Positions 32,076 through 41,605 of a stretch of 41,930 nucleotides of DNA are shown here, in pieces. Within the stretch, counting starts at the first letter, position 1, and each line of letters opens with the position of its first letter. The translations under genes and the position numbers were made by a program. Source of the stretch: Oscillospiraceae bacterium (GTDB taxonomy: Bacteria; Bacillota; Clostridia; Oscillospirales; Oscillospiraceae); NCBI GenBank assembly GCA_017469115.1, contig JAFUGY010000001.1, positions 1-41,930 of the forward strand, read 5' to 3'. The notes beneath the pieces were generated by a model, which worked only from the letters and a program-made list of their open reading frames with translations, had not been told where the DNA came from and did not search any database.

Positions 32076-33227
32076 ATGAAACGAATGCAGAAAACGTCAA
32101 AACGGATCGCGATGATTGGACATAAATTCATTCCTTCCAGAGACGGGGGGGTTGAAGTCGTTGTCAGCAACCTGGCACCGCATCTCGCGGAGATCGGTTA
32201 TGATGTGACCTGCTATAACCGGACAAACAAACAATTCAAAAAGCTACGAAAAAACGGGACCATGATGAGAGAATACAGAGGCGTTCGCCTGATCTGGGCA
32301 CCGACTGTGGATCGACGGGGATTGGCGGCAATGACTTCTTCAATTTTTGCGACAGTGATGGCCACCTTCAGCCCTTTTGATTTGGTACACTTCCATACGG
32401 AGGGTCCATGCGTCCTTTGCTGGCTCCCGAGACTGTTTGGCAAAAAGGTGGTTGTAACGGTTCACGGGCTTGATCATATGCGCCAAAAATGGGGGAAGCT
32501 CGCTTCTGCATATATCATGCGAGGTGAAAAGGCAGCTGTCCGCCATGCCAACAGCATCATTGTGCTGAGCAAGGGTGTCCAGGCTTATTTTCTTGAGAAA
32601 TATGGACGAGAAACAGTGCTGATCCCAAACGGAATTGATCCGGCTGAAAGTAGGCCTGCCTGCGAGATCACAAAGCAGTTTGGCCTTGTCTCACGGGAAT
32701 ATATCCTGTTTCTGGGGCGGCTGGTGCCGGAGAAGGGGATTCATTACCTCATCGAAGCCTATCAGATGCTCCGTTCGGACAAGAAATTGGTGATCGTCGG
32801 CGGGACATCGGACACAGATGATTATGTGCGGCAGCTGCATGCCATGGCCGGAGATACCTCCTCTATCATTTTTACCGGTTTTCAAGAAGGAATTATTGCG
32901 GAGGAATTATACAGCAACGCATACCTGTATGTGCTGCCCAGCGACCTTGAGGGAATGCCGCTTTCTTTGCTGGAGGCGATGAATTACGGATGCTGCTGCG
33001 TGACATCCGATATCGAAGAGTGCGCCGCTGTAATGGGTGGCTGCGGCTTCACCTTTCCTCAAGGAAATGTGGAAGCCCTGCGAGAAACGCTTCAGGATCT
33101 ATGTGATCATCCCGACAAAGCGGAGGAAAAACGCAGCGAAGCGCGAAGGATGGTTTCATCGAAGTACACATGGCAGGAAATTACGGCACAGACTGACGAG
33201 CTATACAGCAAGTTGCTGGGAGATTGA
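32076..33227 (+). CDS. GT4-family glycosyltransferase
   Basis: The 383-residue GT-B enzyme has the glycine-rich N-terminal loop (PSRDGGVEVVVSNLA), HFHTEGP, VVTVHGLDHMRQKWG, ILFLGRLVPEKGIHYLI and PSDLEGMPLSLLEAMNYG with the E-x7-E element. It is a retaining-type transferase acting on the growing repeat unit. AAAGGACGG lies just before the ATG. The gene follows the previous GT4 by 49 bases. Confidence 0.9.
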   Translation: MKRMQKTSKRIAMIGHKFIPSRDGGVEVVVSNLAPHLAEIGYDVTCYNRTNKQFKKLRKNGTMMREYRGVRLIWAPTVDRRGLAAMTSSIFATVMATFSPFDLVHFHTEGPCVLCWLPRLFGKKVVVTVHGLDHMRQKWGKLASAYIMRGEKAAVRHANSIIVLSKGVQAYFLEKYGRETVLIPNGIDPAESRPACEITKQFGLVSREYILFLGRLVPEKGIHYLIEAYQMLRSDKKLVIVGGTSDTDDYVRQLHAMAGDTSSIIFTGFQEGIIAEELYSNAYLYVLPSDLEGMPLSLLEAMNYGCCCVTSDIEECAAVMGGCGFTFPQGNVEALRETLQDLCDHPDKAEEKRSEARRMVSSKYTWQEITAQTDELYSKLLGD

Positions 33228-33302
33228 GCTTGAGCGTCAATTGAGTGATATCCTGTGAGATAACCTTCAAAATACAACCGGGAAAGGATTACAGCAAACG
33301 GT

Positions 33303-34856
33303 ATGAAGCTTGAGCGGACCAAAAACGCGGCAAGGAACATTGTGTTTGACGGGACACTGGAAATGGTTAATATGCTTTTTCCATTCGTTATCCGCTCAGT
33401 TATGCTGCATTGTCTCGGCACTGAATATCTGGGGCTAAACGGTTTATTTAAATCCCTCCTGACATTTTTAAATCTGGCAGAGCTCGGGGTGGGTAGCGCC
33501 ATGGTTTTCAGCATGTACAAGCCGATTGCTGAGGATGATACTCCTACTATTTGTGCGCTGCTGCGCTTGTATCGTACCCTTTACAGAATCATCGGGCTGA
33601 CGGTTGCAGCAGTAGGATTGCTTTTGATGCCTGTTCTGCGCAACCTCATCAAGGGTGACCTTCCTGTCAGCATGAACCTGTACATCCTGTACCTGATGAA
33701 TCTTGGAAATACAGTGATGACGTATTGGCTGTTTGCCTATAAAAGCAGCCTGCTGCAGGCACATCAGCGCCGAGATGTAATCAGCAAGGTCAACCTGGCT
33801 GTACGGTTGACGGAATATGTCCTGAAAATTCTGATTCTTGTCTATACGAGAAATTATTATCTCTATCTGTCAGTTCAGCTGCTATGCCAGCTTGCTGTAA
33901 ACCTGCTGACGGCAGTGTGTGCAACGAAAATGTATCCCCAATATGTACCCGAAGGGAAGTTGCCTAAGGAAAAAACACTGGATATCTTTCGAAGGGTACG
34001 GGATCTGTTCACCTCCAAGCTTTCTGCTACGGTTTTCGATGCCGCAGATACGCTGGTCATTTCTGCCTTCATGGGGCTGACTGTTCTGGCACTTTATCAG
34101 AATTATTATTTTATCATTACTGCGCTGCGTATGATGTTGGTTGTGGTTCTCAACGCCTGTATGGCCGGGGTAGGCAATAAGCTGGTCATGGAGAGCAAAG
34201 AAGCGAATTACCGGGATCTTGAAAAAATCAGCCTTCTTTTCCTCTGGGTGCTGGGTGTGAGCAGTTCCATGCTGCTATGTATGTATCAGCCGTTTATACA
34301 GGTCTGGATGGGCGAGAACAATATGCTTGCCATCGGGTTGGTATTTTGCTTTGTCGTCTATTACTATTCCATGGGCGCCAACAAACTGATCAATATGTTT
34401 AAGGACGCAGCGGGCATCTGGCGGAGAGATCGTTGGAGACCGTTGACCGCGGCTCTTGCCAATTTGAGCCTGAATCTGGCAACTGTACGATGGTTGGGGC
34501 TGTATGGAGTGCTGCTCTCGTCTGTTTTCTCCATCATCTTTATTCAGATCCCCTGGTTGTTCCACAATCTGTTTCAGGAAGTATTTCCCCGTCAATATAT
34601 GGGAAGATATATACGGCTCTTCTCCTCTCTGACGGCGGTAGCTTTGATCTCCTGCGGGGCATCATGGTTTGTTTGCAGCCTGTTGACGTTGAATGTGTGG
34701 GCTTCTCTCATATTAAATGCAGCAGTGAGTTTTCTGGTGCCGAATCTGTGCTACTATGCCGTTTATAGGCGAAATCCTGTGTTCAAGGATAGCCTTTTAC
34801 AATTAAAGCGGATTCTCTTACCCAGTGGCAAAACAACGCAGAGTTCGAATATATAA
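33303..34856 (+). CDS. Wzx-like polysaccharide flippase
   Basis: The 517-residue membrane protein has about 12-14 hydrophobic segments and belongs to the MOP/polysaccharide-synthesis flippase group. The N-terminal LGTEYLGLNGLFKSLLTFLNLAELG (key parts GTEYLGLNGLF and LNLAELG) is very typical of Gram-positive members. It should move the lipid-linked repeat unit to the outer face of the membrane, where the Wzy-like protein polymerises it. A weak AAAGGA lies upstream of the ATG. Confidence 0.92.
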   Translation: MKLERTKNAARNIVFDGTLEMVNMLFPFVIRSVMLHCLGTEYLGLNGLFKSLLTFLNLAELGVGSAMVFSMYKPIAEDDTPTICALLRLYRTLYRIIGLTVAAVGLLLMPVLRNLIKGDLPVSMNLYILYLMNLGNTVMTYWLFAYKSSLLQAHQRRDVISKVNLAVRLTEYVLKILILVYTRNYYLYLSVQLLCQLAVNLLTAVCATKMYPQYVPEGKLPKEKTLDIFRRVRDLFTSKLSATVFDAADTLVISAFMGLTVLALYQNYYFIITALRMMLVVVLNACMAGVGNKLVMESKEANYRDLEKISLLFLWVLGVSSSMLLCMYQPFIQVWMGENNMLAIGLVFCFVVYYYSMGANKLINMFKDAAGIWRRDRWRPLTAALANLSLNLATVRWLGLYGVLLSSVFSIIFIQIPWLFHNLFQEVFPRQYMGRYIRLFSSLTAVALISCGASWFVCSLLTLNVWASLILNAAVSFLVPNLCYYAVYRRNPVFKDSLLQLKRILLPSGKTTQSSNI

Positions 34857-34959
34857 AGGATATCAACTCCGGAATCGCCTGAAAAATACGTCGAAAAATC
34901 TGCTTTTTTATGTGGATTTTTGAGATGGTACTGCCGAGCAATGAAAGGGGAATAAAAGA

Positions 34960-35997
34960 ATGATCAGCGTAATCGTGCCAGTTTACAAGGTGGAAAAATA
35001 TCTGAGACACTGTGTGGACAGTATCCTTGCTCAAACCTATACTGATTTTGAACTTCTGCTCATCGACGATGGTTCACCGGATCAGTGTCCGCAGATCTGT
35101 GATGATTACGCCAGTCGTGATCCGCGTGTGCGAGTGATACACAAACCCAATGGTGGATTGATTTCTGCCCGGAATGAAGGAATACGTGCCGCCATGGGAA
35201 GTTATGTCTGCATTTTGGACGGGGATGACTGGGCTCTTGAAAACATGCTGCAATTCATTCATGATACTGTTTCACAATCGCCGGAGCCGCTCGATATGGT
35301 GCTTTTCGCAGCCCACAATGTATTCGAAGATCATCTGGAAGAAACCGTCAATAATGTTCCGGAAGGATATTACGATAAGACTCGCCTGGAAAAAGAAATT
35401 TTTCCGTTTTTGCTTACGGATACGAGAAATGGGCTTCAGGTAGGCGTTATTCAGGCACATACCTGGGATAAGGCATTTAAGAGGGAATTGCTGGCCGAGC
35501 ATTATACACGTGATGAGAGAATCCGTGTTTTTACCGATGTACCTATGACCTACGAATGCCTTTTGCATTGCAGCAATGTATACATCTGTAATGAGCATTT
35601 GTATATGTATAATAAAACCAACGAAGACTCTATACGTGCCAGAAGCCGGGAGAATCTTCTTATAAAGAGTTTCTGTTATCTGGTTCAGTATATGCGGGAA
35701 CATCTGAGCAACCTGGGGCCGTCGATTGACCGTCAGCTCAACGAATACGCAGCTATGTTGATTATTCGCACAGGAAAGTGGCGCGCTGAGACAGATTCTT
35801 CTTTGCAGGAAGCTGCGCTGCATATGAAGGAAGGACTCATGGAATCAAATATGCTGTCGCTCGTGTCTGTAAAAGGCCTGCCTCGAAAGGTGGGAGCTGT
35901 TATATGGCTGCTTAAAATGCGCCTTTATTTACCGGCTGTGCTTCTGTGTGCTGCCAGGGTCAGACAACAGGAAAAGCAAAACAGGCAGCAGGGATAA
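34960..35997 (+). CDS. GT2-family glycosyltransferase
   Basis: The 345-residue GT-A enzyme has an N-terminal GT2 domain: ISVIVPVYKVEKYLRHCVDSI, LLIDDGSPD, PNGGLISARNEGI and the metal-binding DGDDW. The C-terminal part (about 230-345) is less conserved. It probably adds one of the repeat-unit sugars. AAAGGGGA precedes the ATG. The 100-base gap before it has a short A/T-rich hairpin (AAAAATCTGC near 34895) but no clear promoter. Confidence 0.92.
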   Translation: MISVIVPVYKVEKYLRHCVDSILAQTYTDFELLLIDDGSPDQCPQICDDYASRDPRVRVIHKPNGGLISARNEGIRAAMGSYVCILDGDDWALENMLQFIHDTVSQSPEPLDMVLFAAHNVFEDHLEETVNNVPEGYYDKTRLEKEIFPFLLTDTRNGLQVGVIQAHTWDKAFKRELLAEHYTRDERIRVFTDVPMTYECLLHCSNVYICNEHLYMYNKTNEDSIRARSRENLLIKSFCYLVQYMREHLSNLGPSIDRQLNEYAAMLIIRTGKWRAETDSSLQEAALHMKEGLMESNMLSLVSVKGLPRKVGAVIWLLKMRLYLPAVLLCAARVRQQEKQNRQQG

Positions 35998-36039
35998 TCC
36001 TTTGCGGATTTCCGCAAATTATGGAAAGCAGGTGTAAAA

Positions 36040-37530
36040 ATGTATAAACGAAGATTACGCGGCTGGTCCCAGCATATTGATTTTATGCTTCTGGACAATC
36101 TTTGTGTGTTTGCCAGCCTTCTGGTTGCGTTCTTGATCGTTGAAAAAGAAGGGGTGTTGAGCTCTCTATTTTTCTGGAGAATGGTTTTGGAAACCACCCT
36201 GGTGAATCTGTTTGTCATGATTGTTATGGACACTTATCACAGTGTGCTGCATCATACGCCCTGGGATGAGATGATCCGGCTTCTTGTCCAAACGGGATAT
36301 TTGGTTCTGATCCTTCTGGTTTTCCGGTTACTGAACCAGACAGCCGAAACTGATTTATCGAAAATTGTGCGCTATGCTGTGCCGCTATACCTCCTGTCCT
36401 GTTATATTGTACGCCAGACATATAAAAGCTTTCTGAAGAAAAAACATCACATACTCAACCGTCATTCCTTGCTTATTGCACTGGAAGCTTCTCAGATTCC
36501 CACGGTCATTCCTCGAATTCTCCGTACCAATTACGGGGACTACCGGTTCACCGGCCTTGCAATCATGGGAACCGACCCTTCCGAAGAGGAGGCACGTCAG
36601 GCTCTCCGACTGCTCTGGGATCAATATCCGGAGGTTGAAACAATCCCCATCGTAGCAACATCTGATACACTGGAACAATACTTGACCAATAACTGGGTGG
36701 ATGAAGTGTATTTGGATGTACCTCCAAAAGCGGATCTTCCCGTGGAGCTAATCAATAACCTCATGTGTATGGGGATCACCATCCATACTGCTCTAACAAA
36801 TCTGGACGATATCGAATCCAGGCATAAAAACGTGGAATGGATCTGCGGTCATTTGACCATTACGACCTCCTTGGGATATATCACCGGCCGTGATGTTTTC
36901 CTAAAGCGGCTTATGGATATCATGGGCGGATTGGTCGGATCCTTGATCACCGTGATTCTCACTCCTCCTGTGGGACTTGCCATCTGGCTGTCCGACCCGG
37001 GTCCAATCTTTTTCAAGCAGACTCGAATCGGTCAAAACGGGAAAAAATTTCAGATGTACAAGTTCCGCAGCATGTACATGGATGCGGAAGCACGCAAGAA
37101 GCAGGTTGCGCAAAAAAGCGGCCAGGAAGATCAACTCATGTTCAAACTGGAACATGACCCTCGAATTATCGGACAAAAGGAGCTTCCAGACGGAAGATGG
37201 AAAAAGGGTGTCGGCGGATGGATCCGCGATCTGTCTTTGGATGAGTTTCCGCAGTTTTTCAATGTCCTGAAGGGAGATATGTCTCTGGTTGGTACCCGTC
37301 CGCCGACTGTGGATGAATGGGAACGATACGAACCTTTCCACCGCGCAAGAATGTCAACACGGCCGGGAATCACCGGCCTATGGCAAGTCAGCGGTCGCAG
37401 CAAGATTCGTGATTTTGACACAGTGGTTCGCCTGGACCGGGAATACATCGAAAACTGGTCCCTCAAACAGGATATTCATATCTTATTCAAAACCGTATGG
37501 GTTGTGCTTACCCGGAAAGGGGCCATGTAA
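36040..37530 (+). CDS. Undecaprenyl-phosphate sugar phosphotransferase (initiating transferase)
   Basis: The 496-residue protein starts polysaccharide synthesis by moving a sugar-phosphate to undecaprenyl phosphate. It has four or five N-terminal membrane segments, a central CoA_binding_3-like region, and the C-terminal bacterial sugar transferase domain: KRLMDI, GPIFFKQTRIGQNGK, FRSMYMDAE, LDEFPQFFNVLKGDMSLVG, RPGITGLWQVSGR and DREYIENWSL. This WbaP/exopolysaccharide polyprenyl glycosylphosphotransferase layout is complete. It is the last gene of the cluster, although it acts first. Confidence 0.95.
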   Translation: MYKRRLRGWSQHIDFMLLDNLCVFASLLVAFLIVEKEGVLSSLFFWRMVLETTLVNLFVMIVMDTYHSVLHHTPWDEMIRLLVQTGYLVLILLVFRLLNQTAETDLSKIVRYAVPLYLLSCYIVRQTYKSFLKKKHHILNRHSLLIALEASQIPTVIPRILRTNYGDYRFTGLAIMGTDPSEEEARQALRLLWDQYPEVETIPIVATSDTLEQYLTNNWVDEVYLDVPPKADLPVELINNLMCMGITIHTALTNLDDIESRHKNVEWICGHLTITTSLGYITGRDVFLKRLMDIMGGLVGSLITVILTPPVGLAIWLSDPGPIFFKQTRIGQNGKKFQMYKFRSMYMDAEARKKQVAQKSGQEDQLMFKLEHDPRIIGQKELPDGRWKKGVGGWIRDLSLDEFPQFFNVLKGDMSLVGTRPPTVDEWERYEPFHRARMSTRPGITGLWQVSGRSKIRDFDTVVRLDREYIENWSLKQDIHILFKTVWVVLTRKGAM

Positions 37531-37638
37531 ATAGAAAACAGGCTGCTGTCATGATCTGTGTGACTCCGGATGGAAAAGTGCTCTATCAGTCACGAGAGAA
37601 GAAAGGACGTGATGGTGTAGTTGATTTCCCACTTGAGC

Positions 37639-37672
37639 AAGGAACTCGCGGCTGCTATTCCGCGGGTTCCTT
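37639..37672 (+). terminator. Hairpin after the polysaccharide cluster
   Basis: AAGGAAC-CGCGG and CCGCG-GTTCCTT arms pair over 12 positions with one opposed mismatch and an 8-base loop. The T-run is poor, so it is a likely but imperfect terminator. It lies about 110 bases after the initiating transferase gene. Confidence 0.55.
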
Positions 37673-37745
37673 ATTGATCCTGTTCGGTTAGGCCGTGAAT
37701 GGTAACTCCCGTTTCTCTGCTGCTTTGTCCTGCGGATAGTTTTGG

Positions 37746-37774
37746 TTGACGAAACTTCAGCAGACTTGTATAAT
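37746..37774 (+). promoter_or_regulatory. Promoter of the substrate-binding protein gene
   Basis: TTGACG (37746-37751) and a perfect TATAAT (37769-37774) are 17 bases apart, 37 bases upstream of the ATG at 37811. Confidence 0.8.
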
Positions 37775-37810
37775 ATGGGAGGCATAGAACCTGCCCGGAA
37801 GGAGAATACT

Positions 37811-38734
37811 ATGAAACGAATTTTATCTTTGGTTCTGTCATTTATGATGCTGCTCGGCATTGGTGTTCTGGCGTCGGCTGATGCAGACGTCTCTGACTTT
37901 AAGATTTCCGCTCCCAGTGGGGCTCCGGCGCTTGCTTTGGCAGTCCTGGCTGTCGAAAACCCGGAGAATTATACCTTTGTAGCGGCAGATACGATTACGG
38001 CCGAGTTTGCCAACGCCACGGCTGACTTTATTATAGCGCCCTTGAATGCAGGTGCAAAACTCTATCAGATGGGCAAATCCACCTATAAGCTCGGGGCAGT
38101 TGTCTCCTGGGGAAATCTGTATTTTGCCTCCCAGAGAGAGAACTTCACGCTGGAAGACATCAACGGTGCAGAACTGACGCTGTTTGGTGAAAACACCATC
38201 AATTCCTCTGTTGCCCTTTATGCTCTGGAGCAAAACGGGCTGAAGCCCGCATCCGTCAACTATCTGGCGGGGGCGGCCAACACGCAGAGCCTGCTTCTCT
38301 CCGATGAAAATGCCATCGTGCTGACGGCGGAGCCTGCTCTTACGGCTGCACAGATGAAGAATGACAAGATCACCGCGTATGCCCTCAACGATCTCTATCG
38401 TGAAGCTACCGGAAATGACGGGTTTACCCAGGCAGCTCTCTTTATTCGCCAGGAGACCCTTGAAACCCGGCCGGAAGGCGTGAACGCTTATCTCGAGCTG
38501 GTAAAGGAATCTGCCGATAAATGCACGACCGATCCTAATGCAGTGGCGGAAGCTGCCGTAGCGCTGGAAATTTTGCCGAACGTCAAAGTGGCGTTGCATG
38601 CGCTGCCCAATTGCGCAATCCGTTACTGCAGTGCCCTTGATGCGAAGGACCAGATTGAGACGACGGCAAACATCGATCTGACGCAGTTTGGCGGGGCAGT
38701 TCCCGCGGATGACTTCTATTATGAGGCAAAATAA
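37811..38734 (+). CDS. ABC transporter substrate-binding protein (NMT1/SsuA-like)
   Basis: The 307-residue exported protein has a signal peptide of about 24 residues (MKRILSLVLSFMMLLGIGVL then ASADA) without a lipobox cysteine. The mature part looks like the NMT1/SsuA group of periplasmic-type binding proteins: KISAPSGAPALAL at the start and a middle segment GAELTLFGENTINSSVAL. This group binds nitrate, sulfonates, thiamine precursors and similar small molecules; the ligand here is unknown. ATG at 37811 has AAGGAG upstream. The permease gene overlaps its last bases. Confidence 0.82.
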   Translation: MKRILSLVLSFMMLLGIGVLASADADVSDFKISAPSGAPALALAVLAVENPENYTFVAADTITAEFANATADFIIAPLNAGAKLYQMGKSTYKLGAVVSWGNLYFASQRENFTLEDINGAELTLFGENTINSSVALYALEQNGLKPASVNYLAGAANTQSLLLSDENAIVLTAEPALTAAQMKNDKITAYALNDLYREATGNDGFTQAALFIRQETLETRPEGVNAYLELVKESADKCTTDPNAVAEAAVALEILPNVKVALHALPNCAIRYCSALDAKDQIETTANIDLTQFGGAVPADDFYYEAK

Positions 38735-39482
38735 GGCGAGAGAAACACTCGCTTTTTGTCTTGGCATCCTTTTTCTTGCCTGCCTGGTGCAGACAGCCGG
38801 TTGGATCAGACAGGATCGGCTGGTTTTTCCGGATGTCGCGGAGATTCTGCGAGCCTTTTTTCGCCTTCTCACCACACCCCACACCTACCTCCTGATCTGG
38901 ACGACGCTCCGCCACCTTCTGCAGGCACTGGTTGTTTCATCCTTCTTCGGCCTGCTGATCGGGCTGGCAGAAGGCTTCAGTGACTTTTTCCGTTCCATGA
39001 TGCGGCCGGTGATGATTTTTCTCCGTTCCATCCCGATGATAGTCATGGTGGTGATCCTGATGGTGCTGACGCGGTACGACCGCGTGCCGCTTCTTGCCAC
39101 CTCGCTTTTCCTGATCCCTTTGATCAGCGAAGCGACAAATGAGGGCTGCCGCGGGATTGATCCGGATCTGATTGACGTCTATCGCCTGAACAGCAGCTTC
39201 AACGGCACCGTCCTTACTCGGGTGTATCTGCCGCTGATGGCGGGTTATTGGAAGCAGGCGTACACAAGCGCCGTCGGGATGGGGCTGAAGCTGGTTGTTT
39301 CTACGGAATATCTGGTGCAAACCCGCAATTCCCTCGGAAAAGCAATCAACAACAGCAGCTATTTTAATGAATATCAGGATATCTATGCGTATGCGCTGAT
39401 CATGATCCTGCTGGTGCTGCTGGTCAGTGAACTGCCTTTGTGGCTTGAGAAATTGTTCAGCAAGGCCGGAGAGCCGGGCTGA
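38721..39482 (+). CDS. ABC transporter permease (SsuC/TauC type)
   Basis: The 253-residue membrane protein has about six hydrophobic segments and the BPD_transp_1 layout (TLRHLLQALVVSSFFGLLIGL, then the cytoplasmic loop with DVYRLNSSFNGTVLTRVYLPLMAGYW, cited by its parts DVYRLN and VYLPLMAGYW). It pairs with the binding protein just upstream, whose stop it overlaps. ATGs at 38709 and 38721 are both possible and neither has a strong ribosome site. No ATPase gene is found beside it; the next gene is an amidohydrolase. Confidence 0.85.
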   Translation: MRQNKARETLAFCLGILFLACLVQTAGWIRQDRLVFPDVAEILRAFFRLLTTPHTYLLIWTTLRHLLQALVVSSFFGLLIGLAEGFSDFFRSMMRPVMIFLRSIPMIVMVVILMVLTRYDRVPLLATSLFLIPLISEATNEGCRGIDPDLIDVYRLNSSFNGTVLTRVYLPLMAGYWKQAYTSAVGMGLKLVVSTEYLVQTRNSLGKAINNSSYFNEYQDIYAYALIMILLVLLVSELPLWLEKLFSKAGEPG

Positions 39483-39506
39483 CGATAAAAAGAGGAGGAA
39501 AACAGT

Positions 39507-41105
39507 ATGAGGCACCTTCTGAAACATGCAAAAATCTATGACGGCACCGGGAGTGATGCGTTCCTCGGTGATATTCTGATCGAAGAGGACAGAATTGCTG
39601 CAGTCGGCAGTCTTTCTGATGTTGAAGCAGATGCAGTGACGGATCTTGCCGGAAAGTCGGTTTCCTCCGGCTTTATCGACGGCCACTCTCATAATGACTG
39701 GTTTGCCATCAAAACCGATCCGCTTCCTTATTTTGAGCCGTTTATTCGCCAGGGAATTACCAGCTTTGTTTCAGGCAACTGCGGGATATCGACAATCGGC
39801 TTTGAGCCCGGCTGCCAGTACACCGATTCTATCGGAGGAGGGCTCTTTACTTACCAGAATACAACAGGGCGATACGGCACCCCGGATGCCTTTTTCTCCG
39901 CAACAGATGGGAATATGCCCTGTAATCTGGCAGTTCTGGTCGGCCACTGTTCAGCCCGCGCGGCTGTCGGAGGGATTGAAAACCGAAAGCTGACTGCTTC
40001 GGAAGAAGAGCAGATGCTGGCGATCCTGGAAAAGGCTTTGCAGCAGGGTGCTGCCGGGATTTCCCTCGGCTTGATGTACGAGCCCGGTCTCTACGCCGAT
40101 GTGGAGGAACTGAAAAAGGTTGCCGCTCTCTGTGTGAAGTACAACAAACCGTTGACGGTTCATCCGAGGGCAGAATCCAAGGTTTCCATGGCCTATCCGG
40201 AGCTGTTCGGGCGTTCTCATCTGCTCCGCGCGGTGGATGAGCTGGTTGAAATTTCAAAAGGCACCAACCTGAAGCTGCATTATTCCCACGCCATCTTCGT
40301 CGGGCGCAGTTCCTTCAAAGATAAAGAGGAGCTGATGCGCATCTTTGATCAGCTCAGAAGCGAAGGCGTGGATGTGATGTTTGATATTTACAATGAGCTT
40401 CTCGGCGTTTCTGTGATCACGGTCATCTTGCCGGTCTGGTATCAGGGGATGAGCCCGGAAGAGCGGAAAAAGCCTGTGAACAGAGTCAAGCTGGCAGCAC
40501 TGGTGAAAGCAACGAGTATGCTGCTCGGTTTCGGCTTCCAGGATATTCAGGTCGCGTATATTGGGCCGGGCTTTGAGCAATACGAGGGGAAAACCGTCCA
40601 CCAGATCGCGCAGGAGGAGGGCATCAGCGACCTCAACGCCTATCTGATGTTGTGTGAAAAGAGCAATTTTAAAGGGCGCGTCAATATGGGGCCTTATACG
40701 ACACCGGAGATTATCCGGGAGTTTGAAAACAATGACAGATGCCTCTATATGACGGATGCCTGGGTAGAAGACCACGGCGTTCAGAATCCTGCCATTTACG
40801 ATTGCTTTCCCAAATTCCTGCGGGATTCCCTCCTCGGCACGGGCGATACCATGCCGAATACCGTCCGTCGGATGACGGGTGCCATCGCCGACCGTTTTAT
40901 GATTCCGGAGCGCGGCTATGTGAAAGAGGGTTACTATGCCGACCTTACGGTTTTCAATGAGGATCTTCTTCGCAACGGGATGCCGGATCGTGAAAAACCG
41001 TTCGGGATTGAGAAAGTGTTTATCAACGGCAAACTCGTTCTGGATGGAGATGTGCTGGATCAGGAGAAACTGAAGACCTCCGGCAGTGCCATTCGCGTTT
41101 TTTAA
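39507..41105 (+). CDS. D-aminoacylase-like amidohydrolase
   Basis: The 532-residue enzyme belongs to the amidohydrolase superfamily, nearest to N-acyl-D-amino-acid deacylases. It has the metal-binding GFIDGHSHND near residue 57, SGNCGIS, the LGLMYEPG segment, HPRAESK, LHYSHAIFVG and TDAWVED near the C-terminus, then the typical GYYADLTVFN end domain. It probably removes an acyl group from a D-amino acid or a related cyclic or amide substrate. AGAGGAGG lies 8 bases before the ATG. Its place after the binding protein and permease suggests they import its substrate. Confidence 0.88.
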   Translation: MRHLLKHAKIYDGTGSDAFLGDILIEEDRIAAVGSLSDVEADAVTDLAGKSVSSGFIDGHSHNDWFAIKTDPLPYFEPFIRQGITSFVSGNCGISTIGFEPGCQYTDSIGGGLFTYQNTTGRYGTPDAFFSATDGNMPCNLAVLVGHCSARAAVGGIENRKLTASEEEQMLAILEKALQQGAAGISLGLMYEPGLYADVEELKKVAALCVKYNKPLTVHPRAESKVSMAYPELFGRSHLLRAVDELVEISKGTNLKLHYSHAIFVGRSSFKDKEELMRIFDQLRSEGVDVMFDIYNELLGVSVITVILPVWYQGMSPEERKKPVNRVKLAALVKATSMLLGFGFQDIQVAYIGPGFEQYEGKTVHQIAQEEGISDLNAYLMLCEKSNFKGRVNMGPYTTPEIIREFENNDRCLYMTDAWVEDHGVQNPAIYDCFPKFLRDSLLGTGDTMPNTVRRMTGAIADRFMIPERGYVKEGYYADLTVFNEDLLRNGMPDREKPFGIEKVFINGKLVLDGDVLDQEKLKTSGSAIRVF

Positions 41106-41129
41106 AAGACGGGAAAAGAGGAATATCGA

Positions 41130-41444
41130 ATGTTTACACCAACTTGTATGATAAGCGGGAAAGAGCTGGATGACGTCCAGTCGGATTTCAAATCTTCCCG
41201 GAAAGTGGAACAGTATCGCATCAGTGAGCAGGCGCTTTACCTGCCGGAAGGTCTCCGTTGGAAGTATATTCCCCTCAAAGAAATTCAGCATGCGGAAGAG
41301 TCATTTCGGGTCATCAGTGCAGGGCACTGTGTTCCTGTGAGAGAAAAGCGGCCCGAACTGGATCTTTCGATCGGGGATCAGACGGTGCACCTTCATCTTG
41401 AGAAAAAGGAAAACATGCAGAAAATTCTGGATGCCATCCGATAA
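41130..41444 (+). CDS. Small protein of unknown function
   Basis: The 104-residue protein follows the amidohydrolase by 24 bases with AGAGGAA before its ATG, so it is probably in the same operon. It has alternating beta-strand-like segments and ends in a lysine-rich helix (EKKENMQKILDAI), which gives it a PH-like look. There is no signal peptide or membrane segment. I do not recognise the family. A strong terminator follows its stop. Confidence 0.65.
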   Translation: MFTPTCMISGKELDDVQSDFKSSRKVEQYRISEQALYLPEGLRWKYIPLKEIQHAEESFRVISAGHCVPVREKRPELDLSIGDQTVHLHLEKKENMQKILDAIR

Positions 41445-41449
41445 GACCG

Positions 41450-41488
41450 GCCGGGATCTGTCAATCGTCAGACCCCGGCTGTTTTTTT
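41450..41488 (+). terminator. Rho-independent terminator
   Basis: GCCGGG (41450-41455) pairs with CCCGGC (41474-41479), with an inner CTG/CAG pair, followed by seven T after a TG. Confidence 0.9.
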
Positions 41489-41538
41489 AAAGAAGAAGTT
41501 TCTTTCCAGATTCTTCACATTTTCTGAGTTCTTTCGCC

Positions 41539-41567
41539 TTGCGCAAGCTCCCAAAATTTGATAGAAT
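41539..41567 (+). promoter_or_regulatory. Promoter of deoC
   Basis: TTGCGC (41539-41544) and TAGAAT (41562-41567) are 17 bases apart, 38 bases before the ATG. Confidence 0.6.
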
Positions 41568-41605
41568 CAAAACGACTGAAATGAAAAATAGAACAGGAGA
41601 ATACT

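Noticed and set aside
37497-37691. A 64-codon plus-strand frame after the initiating transferase gene
   Set aside because: It starts inside the transferase gene, has no ribosome site and runs through the terminator-like hairpin.
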